DNA from: DATARH01 sp036489765
Lineage (GTDB): Bacteria > Pseudomonadota > Alphaproteobacteria > ATCC43930 > CGMCC-115725
Length of the DNA stretch: 64,000 bases
Direction: 5' to 3'
NCBI GenBank assembly: GCA_036489765.1
Contig: DASXFE010000072.1
Location: 1-64,000, forward strand
Shown: positions 1-8,587 of the stretch, one piece after another
How the letters are laid out: every line of letters starts with the position of its first letter
Position numbering within the stretch: position 1 is the first letter of the stretch
Position numbers and translations under genes: made by a program
The notes under the pieces: model-generated
Seen by the model: only the letters and a program-made list of their open reading frames with translations
Told to the model about the DNA's origin: nothing
The model's database searches: none

Positions 1-954
1 TTTATCCCCTACGTCAACGAGCGGCTCGACGGCATCACCCCGAGCCCGACCGTCGAGGCGGCGAACTACTGGGGCCTGTCGCGCGAATACCAGGCGTTTC
101 CGGCCTTTTACGCCTGGGCGATCTCGATCGCCGGCACCGCCGGCAACACCGGGCGCACCCGCTGGGTTTGCACCGGCCCGGTCAAGTACAAGGGCCACGC
201 CGCGCTCAAGAAGGACATCGACACGCTGAAAGCGGCGCTCGCGGGCAAGCCGCATGTCGAGGCGTTCATGCCGGCGGTGTCGCCGTCGAACCTCGCCAAC
301 TGGAACCGCAACGAATATTACAAGACCGAGGAGGACTACCTCGTCGCCCTCGCCGAAGCGCTGAGCGAGGAGTACAAGGCGATCATCGATTCCGGCCTCA
401 TCCTCCAGGTCGACGATCCGCTCCTTGCCTCGTATTACGTGATGCACCCGGAGGCCGATGTCGCCACGTGCCGGAAATGGGCCGCGGGCCGCATCGAGAT
501 CCTCAACCACGCCCTCCGCGGCCTGCCGCAGGACCGCATCCGCTACCACACCTGCTACAGCATCAATATCGGCCCGCGCGTCCACGACATGGAGGCAAAG
601 CACCTCGTCGATCTGTGGCTGACGATCAACGCCGGCGCCTATTCATTCGAGGCCGCCAACCCCCGCCACGAGCACGAATACCAGGCCTGGGAGGGCGTCA
701 AGCTGCCCGACGGCAAGAGCGTCATCCCCGGCGTCATCACCCATTCGTCGAACATCGTCGAGCACCCCGAGGCGATCGCCCAGCGCATCGCCCGCTTCGC
801 CAATGTCGTCGGCAAGGAGAACGTGATCGCCGGCGCCGATTGCGGCTTCGCCAGCTTCGCCTCGACCTGCGAGGTGCACCCGAGCGTCGTTTGGGTGAAA
901 TTGCAGGCGCTCGCCGAAGGGGCGCGGATCGCAAGTAAGGCGCTGTGGCGCTGA
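1..954 (+). CDS. MetE C-terminal-like (cobalamin-independent methionine synthase family) protein, 5' truncated by window edge
   Basis: The reading frame is open from base 1 to the TGA at 952-954, so at least 317 residues are visible and the start lies outside the window. The visible zinc-site pattern of the MetE/epoxyalkane:CoM transferase barrel is present: H-x-C in the segment RYHTCYS, a Glu in SFEAANP, and a Cys in GADCGFAS near the end. The family moves methyl or alkyl groups to a thiol on a zinc ion. I infer a stand-alone C-terminal-domain type rather than full MetE, but the N-terminus is not visible. A second, different member of this family lies at 39795-40811. The 3' end overlaps the next gene. 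Confidence 0.8.
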   Translation, partial: FIPYVNERLDGITPSPTVEAANYWGLSREYQAFPAFYAWAISIAGTAGNTGRTRWVCTGPVKYKGHAALKKDIDTLKAALAGKPHVEAFMPAVSPSNLANWNRNEYYKTEEDYLVALAEALSEEYKAIIDSGLILQVDDPLLASYYVMHPEADVATCRKWAAGRIEILNHALRGLPQDRIRYHTCYSINIGPRVHDMEAKHLVDLWLTINAGAYSFEAANPRHEHEYQAWEGVKLPDGKSVIPGVITHSSNIVEHPEAIAQRIARFANVVGKENVIAGADCGFASFASTCEVHPSVVWVKLQALAEGARIASKALWR

Positions 955-1379
955 CGCGGCTCGCCCCGCTTCTGCTGCTGCTGACCGCCGCCTCTCCGGC
1001 CGAGCCTCAACTCGCCGCCATCGCCCAGGAGGCGCGGGGGGTCATCGCCGTCGTTGACTGGTTCTACGTCAGGCACCGCGCCTGCCCGCAACCGTCGCGC
1101 CCGGACGAGTTCGCCGAGATGCGGAGCGATCTCGGCGACGGGTCGTGGATCGAGCCGCGCGGCCAGTTTACCGAGATCAGCAGCATCAGCATGGCCGAGC
1201 ACTGGCTCTACTACGCCTCGCCCGACCATCCCGACAAATGCACGCTGTGGCGCAAGCTCGGTTGGGACCGCGCGCTGATCTGGCGCCGCCACCGCAGCGG
1301 AGGAAGCTGGGCCTACGACCCCGGCGACGGCACCCCCGAGCGTCCGCTCAAATTGGTGCCGTCACACGGGTCGCTCTAG
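945..1379 (+). CDS. Small secreted protein of unknown function
   Basis: This 144-residue ORF starts at a GTG that overlaps the end of the MetE-like gene by 10 bases, so translational coupling is likely. The N-terminus (ALTRLAPLLLLLTAASPA) is a convincing signal peptide. The mature part is rich in Trp, Arg and His and has two cysteines (RACP, DKCTLW) that could form a disulfide. I do not recognise a family. The gene is convergent with the next gene, leaving only 3 bases between stops. Confidence 0.6.
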   Translation: MALTRLAPLLLLLTAASPAEPQLAAIAQEARGVIAVVDWFYVRHRACPQPSRPDEFAEMRSDLGDGSWIEPRGQFTEISSISMAEHWLYYASPDHPDKCTLWRKLGWDRALIWRRHRSGGSWAYDPGDGTPERPLKLVPSHGSL

Positions 1380-1382
1380 GCC

Positions 1383-2204
1383 TCAGGCGCCCGGTGGGAA
1401 AAACACCAGCGTGCGCACCTCGATGCTTTCCCGCGGCGGGGCGCCGGGGGTCAGCGGGTTTTCGAACGAGGTGTGGAACGAGAGGCGCGCGCGCCCGTCA
1501 TTGGCGCTATCGTGCACGCGGATGAACAGCACCTCGTCGGTCTGCTGCTCCGACAAATAATACCAGCGGTGCTTCGCGTTGTACTCGACCCGCGAGGTCT
1601 CGCCGCGCACATGGGCGTAGACGAGATCGCTGGCGATCAGATCGTCGTCGGTAAAAGTCCGCGCGTCGCACAGCGCCAACGGCGAGTCGAGCACGGGCCC
1701 GCGGATCGGCCGCCACACGTTGACGATGCCGAAGCGGTGCTTCAGCAGCTCCTCGGCGTCTTCGGGCAGATGATCGCGCACCCGGCGCGGCGCCGAATTC
1801 ACCGTATGGTCGTTGTGCACCTGGCGCGACGGCACCGGCATGCCCGGCTTTGTCGCGTTGCGCACGTTGTGGTCGAAGACGGCGACGCGAGCGGCGCCGA
1901 GCTTCTCCTTCACCAGCCGCTCGACCTCCGGATAGTAGACCCGCTTGATCTCGTCGGGATCGTAGAAATTGGCGACCGCGGTCGGCGCCTTGACGATCTG
2001 GAACCCATTGCGGTCGATCGTAAATTCCGCCTCGCGTCCGCGGGCATCCTCGATCGTCACCTCGCGCGCATCGTCCTCGCCGTTCCAGCGCGGCACGCCC
2101 GGCGGCGGATCGACCCGATAGCGCGCCGGCTTTTCCGCGCCGCGCTTCAGGTAGTGGAGCGTCGAAGTCAGAGTTTTCGGGTTGAAGGCAACATCGAGGG
2201 GCAT
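1383..2204 (-). CDS. CmcJ/NvfI-like (AsaB family) oxidoreductase
   Basis: The 273-residue protein has the pattern of the CmcJ/NvfI family, members of which act in cephamycin, fungal meroterpenoid and gibberellin pathways. Visible family blocks are FDHNVR, QVHNDHT, NVWRPI followed by DSPLALCDART, and KHRWYYLSEQ before an ARLSFHTSFENP block near the C-terminus. The His and Asp residues of these blocks are probable non-heme iron ligands; this is family knowledge, not shown here. I chose the ATG at 2204 because GGAAGGAG lies about 8 bases upstream; an in-frame ATG six codons earlier would put that ribosome site inside the gene. The substrate is unknown. Confidence 0.7.
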   Translation of the reverse strand: MPLDVAFNPKTLTSTLHYLKRGAEKPARYRVDPPPGVPRWNGEDDAREVTIEDARGREAEFTIDRNGFQIVKAPTAVANFYDPDEIKRVYYPEVERLVKEKLGAARVAVFDHNVRNATKPGMPVPSRQVHNDHTVNSAPRRVRDHLPEDAEELLKHRFGIVNVWRPIRGPVLDSPLALCDARTFTDDDLIASDLVYAHVRGETSRVEYNAKHRWYYLSEQQTDEVLFIRVHDSANDGRARLSFHTSFENPLTPGAPPRESIEVRTLVFFPPGA

Positions 2205-2483
2205 GATCGGGGCTCCTTCCAAACGCTACGCGGCGATGCGATTCCAGAGCGGATTCGCTGTCGAGCCATTCGAACGACTAGTCCACGGCAAGCGTTGGTT
2301 GTCAATCTCCAAGCACGAGAACAAGAAGTATAATTCTACATTTCACATGACTTAATCGCTATTATCGACGGCCATGAGAGCCTCCCCTCCTCCACCGGGC
2401 AACCGGCCTCAACCCCTACGGTCACCCTTCCCCTCAACCCCGAGCGGCGCTTTACTATCTCTCCCGTTCGCGAAGGAGAGTGC

Positions 2484-3224
2484 ATGGATCTGAATGCCCT
2501 GCGCGATGCCGCCATCGAGGCGACCGCCCGGACGCTGTACGACCGGAACGGCGTCTCGGCGAGCGAAGACAGCGAGGAGTGGGAGGAGGAGTACCGAAAG
2601 CAGTTCGCCCGGCTGAAAGCGCTCGGCGGGCCCGCTGCCACGGTCACCCCGGCCGTCGCCGCCACGGCCGCCGCGAGCGATAAATGGCCGGAGCTCTCTG
2701 GTACGCCCGAGGAAAAACGCTGGGGCGCGACGATCCGCGGCGAGCGCTTTCTCGAGATCAAGAGCGAGGGCGTGCGCCGGTTCCTCGCGGACACCTACCC
2801 CCGCGCCAAGACGTGGATCGACACCCGCGACGTGCCGACCGCGACGATGCTCCAGCGCCTGAAGCCACAGTTCGAGGAGTACCAGAAAAAAGCGCAGGAG
2901 CGCACCCAAGCCCGCGCCGCGGCCAAGGCGGCGCAGTCGGCCGCCGAACAGGCCTACCGCAAGCGCCTCCAGGATGCCGGCGTCACCAAGGAAGGCCTCG
3001 TCGAGCTGATCGATGCCAGCCAGCGGACGGCCCCCGCGCCGATCGCCGCAAAGCTCGCCGAGATCGCGGTCGAGGGCCGCGCGTTGCGCATCTTCGAGAC
3101 CGGCGACAAGGCCCGCCTCCTCATCAAGGAAAAGACTGATCGCGGCCAGGAGGATTACGGCATCGAGCGCGACGAGGGGCTCGTTGCCGACCTCAAGCTC
3201 TTTGCCGGAGCGCCCGCGCCATGA
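2484..3224 (+). CDS. Hypothetical protein with a charged helical middle section
   Basis: This 246-residue ORF starts at ATG 2484 behind GAAGGAGAG. No signal peptide or membrane segment is visible. The first 45 residues are acidic, a low-complexity Ala/Thr stretch follows (about residues 52-68), and residues about 130-170 are rich in Lys, Arg, Gln, Glu and Ala with heptad-like spacing, suggesting a coiled coil. I recognise no domain. Its stop overlaps the start of the next gene by 4 bases (ATGA), so the two genes are probably cotranscribed and translationally coupled. Confidence 0.55.
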   Translation: MDLNALRDAAIEATARTLYDRNGVSASEDSEEWEEEYRKQFARLKALGGPAATVTPAVAATAAASDKWPELSGTPEEKRWGATIRGERFLEIKSEGVRRFLADTYPRAKTWIDTRDVPTATMLQRLKPQFEEYQKKAQERTQARAAAKAAQSAAEQAYRKRLQDAGVTKEGLVELIDASQRTAPAPIAAKLAEIAVEGRALRIFETGDKARLLIKEKTDRGQEDYGIERDEGLVADLKLFAGAPAP

Positions 3225-3607
3225 CACGCTCGGTGCGATCGCTGGGGCTCGGCCTCGTCCTCGCCGTCGGCACCGTGGGCCTCGCCGCCGCGCAAGGGGG
3301 CGGCGGCGCGCGCTATGACGGGCAATATGTCGGCACGCTGATCCTCAACAAAACGATGCGCGGCGATTGCGACGAGCCCCCGCCCGGCGCGCAGTACCCG
3401 CTCAGGGTCTCGGGCGGCGCGGTGAAATTCAATTATCTGCCGCGCTTCAGCACGACGCTGGCCGGTACCGTCGACGCCACGGGAAATTTCGTCGCCACGG
3501 CCGCGATCAAGAGCGGCACGGTGCAGATGACCGGCCGCATCGTCGGACGGAAGGTCACCGCCGAGGTGCAGTCGCCGAGCTGCAGCTATTCGTTCCGGAC
3601 GGAGTAG
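3221..3607 (+). CDS. Small secreted protein of unknown function
   Basis: This 128-residue protein starts at an ATG overlapping the previous stop. Residues 1-24 (SLGLGLVLAVGTVGLAAAQ) form a typical signal peptide ending in an A-A-Q cleavage-type site. The mature part alternates short beta-like stretches (GQYVGTLIL, TLAGTVDATGNF, VQMTGRIVGRKVTAEV) and contains cysteines in GDCDEP and SPSCSY, suggesting a small periplasmic beta-barrel-like fold with a disulfide. I recognise no family. It lies 8 bases upstream of an oxygenase gene and is probably in the same transcript. Confidence 0.55.
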   Translation: MTRSVRSLGLGLVLAVGTVGLAAAQGGGGARYDGQYVGTLILNKTMRGDCDEPPPGAQYPLRVSGGAVKFNYLPRFSTTLAGTVDATGNFVATAAIKSGTVQMTGRIVGRKVTAEVQSPSCSYSFRTE

Positions 3608-3615
3608 GAGGCCGG

Positions 3616-4602
3616 ATGGGCGCGGCGGATGCGATCCCGATCATCGATCTCGGCCCGTATCTGGCGGGCGAACCCGCTGCCGCCGAGCATGCCGCCGCCC
3701 AGCTCCGCTCCGCGCTGACCGAGATCGGCTTCTACTCGATCGTCAACCACGGCATCGCGCCGACGGCGATCGCCGGCATCTACCGCGCGGCCGCCCGTTT
3801 CCACGCCTTGCCGCTTGAAGAAAAGCTCGCGATCCGGATCGACCGGCACAATGTCGGCTATCTGCCGATGAAAGGCGACACGCTCCGCACCTCGACCGTC
3901 GCCGCCGTCACCAAGGCCAACCTCAACGAGGCCCTCTTCGTCGCCCGCGACCTGGCCGCCGACCATCCCGACGTCGTCGCTGGCCGCCGCTTCCGCAGCC
4001 GGAACCAATGGCCGGCCGCGCTGCCCGGCTTCCGCGAGACCGTCGTCGCCTATTGCGCTGCGCTCGAGGCCCTGGTGCGCCGCCTGGTGCCGCTCTACGC
4101 CCGCGCCCTCGACCTGCCGCCGACCTGGTTCGACGCGGCCTTCGCCGAGCCCCAGTACAAGCTGCGGATGACGCACTACCCGCAGCAGCCGGTCACTGAC
4201 GACGATTTCGGCATCGCCCCGCACACCGACACGAGCTTTCTGACGCTGCTCGCGCCGAACGAGGTGCCGGGCCTCTCGATCCGCAAGCCGTCGGGCGAAT
4301 GGATCGCCGCGCCGCCGACGCCCGGCGCCTTCGTGGTCAACGGCGGACAGCTCCTGCAGCGCTGGACCAACGACAGGTTCCTCGCCACCCCGCACCGCGC
4401 GGTCAACCACACCGGCGGCGAGCGCTACGCCCTCGCCTTTTTCTGCGACGCAAACATCGACTGCCCGATCGCCGCCGTCCCGACTTGCGTGGGCTCGGAC
4501 AACCCGCCGAAATACGAAACGACCTGCTACGCCGACTATATGATCGAGTACCAGGCCCGCACCTACAACGTATTCGCCGACAACCGCGACGCCGCCGAGT
4601 AG
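3616..4602 (+). CDS. Isopenicillin N synthase-like Fe(II)/2-oxoglutarate dioxygenase
   Basis: The 328-residue protein starts at ATG 3616 behind GGAGG. The N-terminal block IPIIDLGPYL followed by FYSIVNHGI is the DIOX_N hallmark of the plant-type/IPNS-like oxygenases. The C-terminal half has the jelly-roll iron site: H-x-D in APHTDTSFLTLL and the distal His in PHRAVNH. The cosubstrate-binding block reads ERYALAFF, so the usual R-x-S is R-Y-A, a mild deviation. Members hydroxylate, desaturate or cyclise small molecules in the cytoplasm. It is the last gene of a short run that includes two unknown proteins, which does not reveal the substrate. Confidence 0.85.
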   Translation: MGAADAIPIIDLGPYLAGEPAAAEHAAAQLRSALTEIGFYSIVNHGIAPTAIAGIYRAAARFHALPLEEKLAIRIDRHNVGYLPMKGDTLRTSTVAAVTKANLNEALFVARDLAADHPDVVAGRRFRSRNQWPAALPGFRETVVAYCAALEALVRRLVPLYARALDLPPTWFDAAFAEPQYKLRMTHYPQQPVTDDDFGIAPHTDTSFLTLLAPNEVPGLSIRKPSGEWIAAPPTPGAFVVNGGQLLQRWTNDRFLATPHRAVNHTGGERYALAFFCDANIDCPIAAVPTCVGSDNPPKYETTCYADYMIEYQARTYNVFADNRDAAE

Positions 4603-4641
4603 AGATTTCCCCTCTGGCGCAATGCGGCCGAGGAATAAACC

Positions 4642-4929
4642 CTACGGGCAGGCGCAGGGGCAGGCGCGGTGTACGACACGGTGGACGTGGTGCACGACGC
4701 GGCGGTGATAGATCACCCGCGGCCCGTAGACGATCCCGGTGCGGTAATAGACCGGCGGCGGCGCGTAGTAGACCGGCGGCGGTGGGGCATAGACCGGCAC
4801 CGGATAGACCGCCGGCACTCCGAAGCCAAACCTGATGAAAGCCCTGGCCTCCGCCTGCGGTGCGGCAACGATCCCGCTCGCACAAACCGCCACCGCCGCC
4901 GCCAGTAGTCCAACGCGCCTCAACCTCAT
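4642..4929 (-). CDS. Small secreted Pro/Tyr/Val-rich protein
   Basis: This 95-residue ORF starts at ATG 4929 behind GGAGGGG; a longer in-frame start would place that site inside the gene. A signal peptide covers roughly residues 1-29 (VGLLAAAVAVCASG...AEA). The mature part has a low-complexity stretch with PPPPVYYAPPPVYYR and then a His/Arg-rich stretch, ending in CPCACP. Such short exported Pro/Tyr-rich proteins are common in alphaproteobacteria; their role is unknown. The terminal cysteine cluster and His content could bind metal, which is speculation. Confidence 0.6.
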   Translation of the reverse strand: MRLRRVGLLAAAVAVCASGIVAAPQAEARAFIRFGFGVPAVYPVPVYAPPPPVYYAPPPVYYRTGIVYGPRVIYHRRVVHHVHRVVHRACPCACP

Positions 4930-5037
4930 CACCACCCCTCCGGCAGGGCTTGGCCCGCCGCCCATCGCTCCAAACCGTCTCCGCGTTCCTGCACGAGGTT
5001 TTACGGTCCGTCGCGCGCCGGCGTTCCCGGGCTTCGA

Positions 5038-5526
5038 TCAGGCGGATGGCGCGATGTCGTCGGCGGCCCGCTCGAGCGCGGCGATGTCGATCCGCTTCAT
5101 CTGCATCATTGCCTCGAACGCCCGCCGCGCCCGGGCGCGATCGGGGTCGCTGATCAGCCGAATGAGGGGGCGAGGCACGATCTGCCACGACACGCCAAAG
5201 CGGTCCTTGACCCAGCCGCACATCTCGGCCTCGGGCACCGCCGACAGAGCGTCGGCAAAGCGGTCGGCCTCTTCCTGGGTCTCGACCGGCACCTGGAACG
5301 ACACCGCCTCGCTGAACGTGAATTGCGGGCCGCCGTTGAGCCCGGTGAACGGCCGCCCCATCAGCGTGAACTCCACGAGGATCACCTGCCCGGCCTCGCC
5401 CGCCGGATAGGCGCTCGGCGCCCGGTTGACAGCGTCGATGCGGCTGTCGGGGAACACCGAGACATAGAACGCCGCCGCCTCTTCGGCATTGCCGTCGAAC
5501 CAGAGGCAAGGGGTTATGCTGGGCAT
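5038..5526 (-). CDS. VOC (PhnB/3-demethylubiquinone methyltransferase-like) family protein
   Basis: The 162-residue protein has the PhnB-like VOC pattern: start MPSITPCLWFDG with the block EEAAAFYVSVFPDS, then GLNGGPQFTFSEAVSF and the C-terminal block CGWVKDRFGVSWQIVP. Members are small cytoplasmic beta-alpha-beta fold proteins, often of unknown activity despite the methyltransferase name. ATG 5526 is preceded by AAGGAAA. It is followed, in the direction of transcription, by a 108-base gap and then the small secreted gene ending at 4642. Confidence 0.85.
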   Translation of the reverse strand: MPSITPCLWFDGNAEEAAAFYVSVFPDSRIDAVNRAPSAYPAGEAGQVILVEFTLMGRPFTGLNGGPQFTFSEAVSFQVPVETQEEADRFADALSAVPEAEMCGWVKDRFGVSWQIVPRPLIRLISDPDRARARRAFEAMMQMKRIDIAALERAADDIAPSA

Positions 5527-5574
5527 TGGGATTTCCTTCTGAGAACGGTCCAAGGAGCCCGCCCCGTCATGATC

Positions 5575-5600
5575 CCCTCGCCCGTGTTGGCGGGCGAGGG
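5575..5600 (-). terminator. GC-rich hairpin downstream of the patatin-like gene
   Basis: A perfect 10-base inverted repeat (CCCTCGCCCG at 5575-5584, complement at 5591-5600) with a 6-base loop lies 23 bases beyond the stop of the patatin-like gene. There is no T-tract in either direction, so it may be a REP-like element or an mRNA-stabilising hairpin instead of a true intrinsic terminator. Confidence 0.4.
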
Positions 5601-5622
5601 TGGCGGCCAGGCTCCGTCCGAC

Positions 5623-6633
5623 CTAATGCGCGACCCAATACGTCCCGAGCATAGCCTCCGCGGTCGCCATCTGCTGTGGATCGCACTCGGCGGCCTGATC
5701 CTGCAAATAGGTGATATCGGCCGGGATCGTATCGTTTTCGGGGATGTAATAGCCCAGCGTGGGATTGAGGTACGCATACTGGCCCTGCGGCAGCATCATT
5801 CCCGCGAGCATCGGGACGAGGTTCGTCGAGGTCCCGCTCAGCGACGCGTTCAAGATCGGCGAGACGGTGCCGTTGAGCAGCAAGGCGGGCGTGTTGCTGT
5901 CCTGGTTGCCGTCCCCATCCTGCCACTGTTGCGCGCCCCAGCCCGACGTGTCGCTGGCGATCCAGTTGGCCATGAACCCCGTGCCGATGCAGATGACGTT
6001 GATGTCGTTGAGCGTCAGCTTCGGATTGCTGGAAAGCGCCATGGCGATCGCCGCGAGCGTCGGATCGTGATGCACGAACGCCCCGTCGATATTGCCGTTG
6101 CAGGATCCCAGCATGCCGGGCATCGCACTGCTCGACGTCACCGCCTCGGCGAGCGTAGTTCCGCTGTTTGGTGAGCCTGGGAGATTGCTGAAGAGGATCG
6201 GCGCCCAGGGTGTGTACGTGGTCGCGAGACCGCCGCTGCCCGTACTGCCGACATTGCTGCCGACGTTGAACGCCGTAAACAGCACGCTCTGCCCGTAATA
6301 GCTCAGGGGTGCCAGGCCCAGCTCCTGCTTGTAATGCATCTCCACCTGCCCGGCATAAGCGTCGGCGACGCTGTACATGGGCTCGCCCGCTCCGGTCCCG
6401 GTGGGCTTTTGAAAAAACGTCAGCTCTTTGCCGAGGAAGTAGGTGACGATGTCGGACGGCAGCATCCCCGCTAGAATCATGCTGATGATGCCCGAACCGG
6501 TCGAGGTTCCCGCAAACAGATCGGTATATTTGAGAATGCCGGGATAGGTAGTGTAGAGGTTTTCCAGGATCGTCGCGGAGAGCAATCCCCGAATACCACC
6601 GCCGCAGAAACACACGATGTTGTATTGAGCCAT
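5623..6633 (-). CDS. Patatin-like phospholipase family protein
   Basis: The 336-residue protein shows the patatin Ser-Asp dyad architecture: an oxyanion loop CGGGIRGLL at residues about 9-17, the nucleophile elbow GTSTG at about 42-46, and the catalytic Asp in IDGAF at about residue 182. There is no signal peptide, so it is probably cytoplasmic or secreted by another route. The family hydrolyses acyl esters of lipids. The C-terminal half is rich in Ser, Asn and Gly, unlike its neighbours, and may be a species-specific addition. It is divergent from the unknown gene at 6964. Confidence 0.85.
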   Translation of the reverse strand: MAQYNIVCFCGGGIRGLLSATILENLYTTYPGILKYTDLFAGTSTGSGIISMILAGMLPSDIVTYFLGKELTFFQKPTGTGAGEPMYSVADAYAGQVEMHYKQELGLAPLSYYGQSVLFTAFNVGSNVGSTGSGGLATTYTPWAPILFSNLPGSPNSGTTLAEAVTSSSAMPGMLGSCNGNIDGAFVHHDPTLAAIAMALSSNPKLTLNDINVICIGTGFMANWIASDTSGWGAQQWQDGDGNQDSNTPALLLNGTVSPILNASLSGTSTNLVPMLAGMMLPQGQYAYLNPTLGYYIPENDTIPADITYLQDQAAECDPQQMATAEAMLGTYWVAH

Positions 6634-6963
6634 GGGTCGTCGCCTCGTGTCTAGGGAATTAGTCTAAAATGCGGAAGATCCTACCTGTACGTGTAGGAAT
6701 AGCACCAATTTGCGCTAACCGAGATTAAATACAAATTGCTTTGCGGGCACATGACCGTGCCAGGGCCCCGTGCGCTTGGGGTCCGCGACAGCCCCGCTGA
6801 TGTTCGCGACATCGATTCAATTCCCTCTCCCGCGGTGCGGAAGCGGGAAAAATCCGCGCCATGCTCCTCGCGCATGCCGCCCCGCGCGGGCGCCCGGCGG
6901 CGTTGCTGCGGCGGGCATTTCGGCGCATGCTGAAATGGCATAGACGCGAGAGGGAGCATCGGG
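6634..6963. promoter_or_regulatory. Divergent intergenic region with an imperfect palindrome
   Basis: This 330-base gap separates the divergent patatin-like gene and the 538-residue unknown gene. Its left third (about 6650-6745) is markedly AT-richer than the surrounding genes and contains the palindrome CCTAC at 6680-6684 with GTAGG at 6693-6697 around a central GTAC, which could be an operator. The rest (6750-6960) is GC-rich with no convincing small gene. Promoters for both genes are expected here, but I see no clear -35/-10 pair. Confidence 0.35.
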
Positions 6964-8580
6964 ATGCCCAACGACGTTCAGGCCGTGCGCAGCAATACGG
7001 GAAAGCCGGAGCAGCTTTACGCCGCTCTCGAAGAGCGCATCCTGGCGCGCGACCAGAAGGGCGCAAGCGACGTCTATTACGACCTCGTCCGGCAGAACCG
7101 TCCGCTGAAGGAGATCGTCGCCGAGGGCGTCCGCATCCACGCGCCTTACACGCACGTGCCGTATCACGAGCGGATCGACGACGGCTACGTCAACTTTGTC
7201 AACAACGACCATTGCCTCCTGTCGGCCCGCGCCGCGATCAACCTGACCAAGATTGTCCCCGAGGACTGCGCCGCGCTCCCCTATGCCCAGACCGTCTGGT
7301 ACATCCCGACCGGGCTCGACATCTGGAACCAGAAGATCCTGAAGGCGCCCGGCCATTACGCCCGCGCCCCGGGCTGGTCGATGCCGCCGGGCCCGCCGCC
7401 GATGCCGGAAGCGGCCTGGAAGGACCAGGAGCCGGAGGTGCTGACCGGCCCGCTGCGCGAGCGGCTCGACCACTGGATGACCCTCGTCCATCGCGGCAAT
7501 GTGCTCGACGCCTACCGCGTCTTCCTCGGCCTGATGCAGAACCCGGCCGAGCGCAAGGAAGTGCTGGCCGAGCTCTGCCATGCCGGCCTGATCGACGTGC
7601 AAGACCGCGCCCTCTACAACCGCTCCTACACGACCGGGCACAAGGCGTTCCGCGCCCGCGCCACGGTCGAGCTCGGCAATTATCTCGGCTGGGACGACGC
7701 GCACGACGTGATCTATGCCGGCGCGCTCGACATCGCGGTCGGCCCGCGCTGGTACTCGACCTACGAGATGGCCTGCAACCTCGTGAAAGTCTTCCTCGAA
7801 AAGGAGACGGTCTCGGCGATCCCGTATGGCGGCGCGTCGAAGGTCGAGCTCGACATCCTCGCCAACAACAAGGCGAATTTGTCGGAGGAAGAGGCGCGCG
7901 AACTCGAAAACGCCCTCATCCGCGAGCCCGAGCCGAAATACGTCGAGGTGCTGGTGCGCCTCCTCGAAGCCGGCAAGAGCCCGCGCCGCATCCTCGACGC
8001 GATGCAGATCACCGACGCCCAAGTGATCATGGAGACCCAGGGGGTCAACAATTTCTCTCTGCCGCAGCACTGCTTCGAATACCTCAACACGATGGGCTGG
8101 TACTTCGACCATTTCGAGCACAAGCAGCAGCTCAAGCTCCTGTTCACCGCCGCGTCGTACCTGAACCGAGCCGCCGGGCACCAACAGGGGATCGGTGACG
8201 CCAAGCCGATCTCGGTCAAGGCGCCGAGCGGGGCCGACAAGCTGTCGCAGGACGAGATTCTCGCCAATATCGACGCCGCCGTGATCGCGCTCAACGGCCC
8301 CGACAGCCGCGATTGGACCCAGGCCTATCTCGAGCGGTTCAGCGATCGGAAGCCGCTGGTCCAGCACCTCGCGCTCTTGTCGGCGCGGATGGGCAACGAC
8401 CCGCACAACCAGGAGATCGGCCAGGTCCTGATCGAGGATTACGGCAAGAGCCAGGGCTGGGCCCGCGACCGGCTGCTCGTCGCCTGCGCGCACCACACCG
8501 CCGTCCACCGCAAATACGGCAACCCGTTCGACTGCGCCAACCGCTTCGGCGCGGCGATGGGGATCGCGCGGCTGCAGTAA
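6964..8580 (+). CDS. Conserved-looking unknown 538-residue protein with His-rich motifs
   Basis: The protein starts at ATG 6964 behind AGGGAG. It has no signal peptide or membrane segment and appears largely helical. Notable clusters are HAPYTHVPYHERIDDGY (about residues 59-75), NNDHCLLSARAA, GHKAFRARATVELGNYLGW (about 225), AASYLNRAAGHQQ (about 400), and CAHHTAVHRKYG near the C-terminus. The repeated His and acidic residues suggest a metal or cofactor site, possibly an oxidase-like helical bundle, but I do not recognise the family. A gene for a DUF3108 protein follows 7 bases after its stop. Confidence 0.7.
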   Translation: MPNDVQAVRSNTGKPEQLYAALEERILARDQKGASDVYYDLVRQNRPLKEIVAEGVRIHAPYTHVPYHERIDDGYVNFVNNDHCLLSARAAINLTKIVPEDCAALPYAQTVWYIPTGLDIWNQKILKAPGHYARAPGWSMPPGPPPMPEAAWKDQEPEVLTGPLRERLDHWMTLVHRGNVLDAYRVFLGLMQNPAERKEVLAELCHAGLIDVQDRALYNRSYTTGHKAFRARATVELGNYLGWDDAHDVIYAGALDIAVGPRWYSTYEMACNLVKVFLEKETVSAIPYGGASKVELDILANNKANLSEEEARELENALIREPEPKYVEVLVRLLEAGKSPRRILDAMQITDAQVIMETQGVNNFSLPQHCFEYLNTMGWYFDHFEHKQQLKLLFTAASYLNRAAGHQQGIGDAKPISVKAPSGADKLSQDEILANIDAAVIALNGPDSRDWTQAYLERFSDRKPLVQHLALLSARMGNDPHNQEIGQVLIEDYGKSQGWARDRLLVACAHHTAVHRKYGNPFDCANRFGAAMGIARLQ

Positions 8581-8587
8581 ACGACAC

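Noticed and set aside
4403..5509. 368-codon minus-strand frame overlapping two small genes
   Set aside because: Arg-rich text without domain pattern; it covers the real small secreted and VOC genes in another frame.
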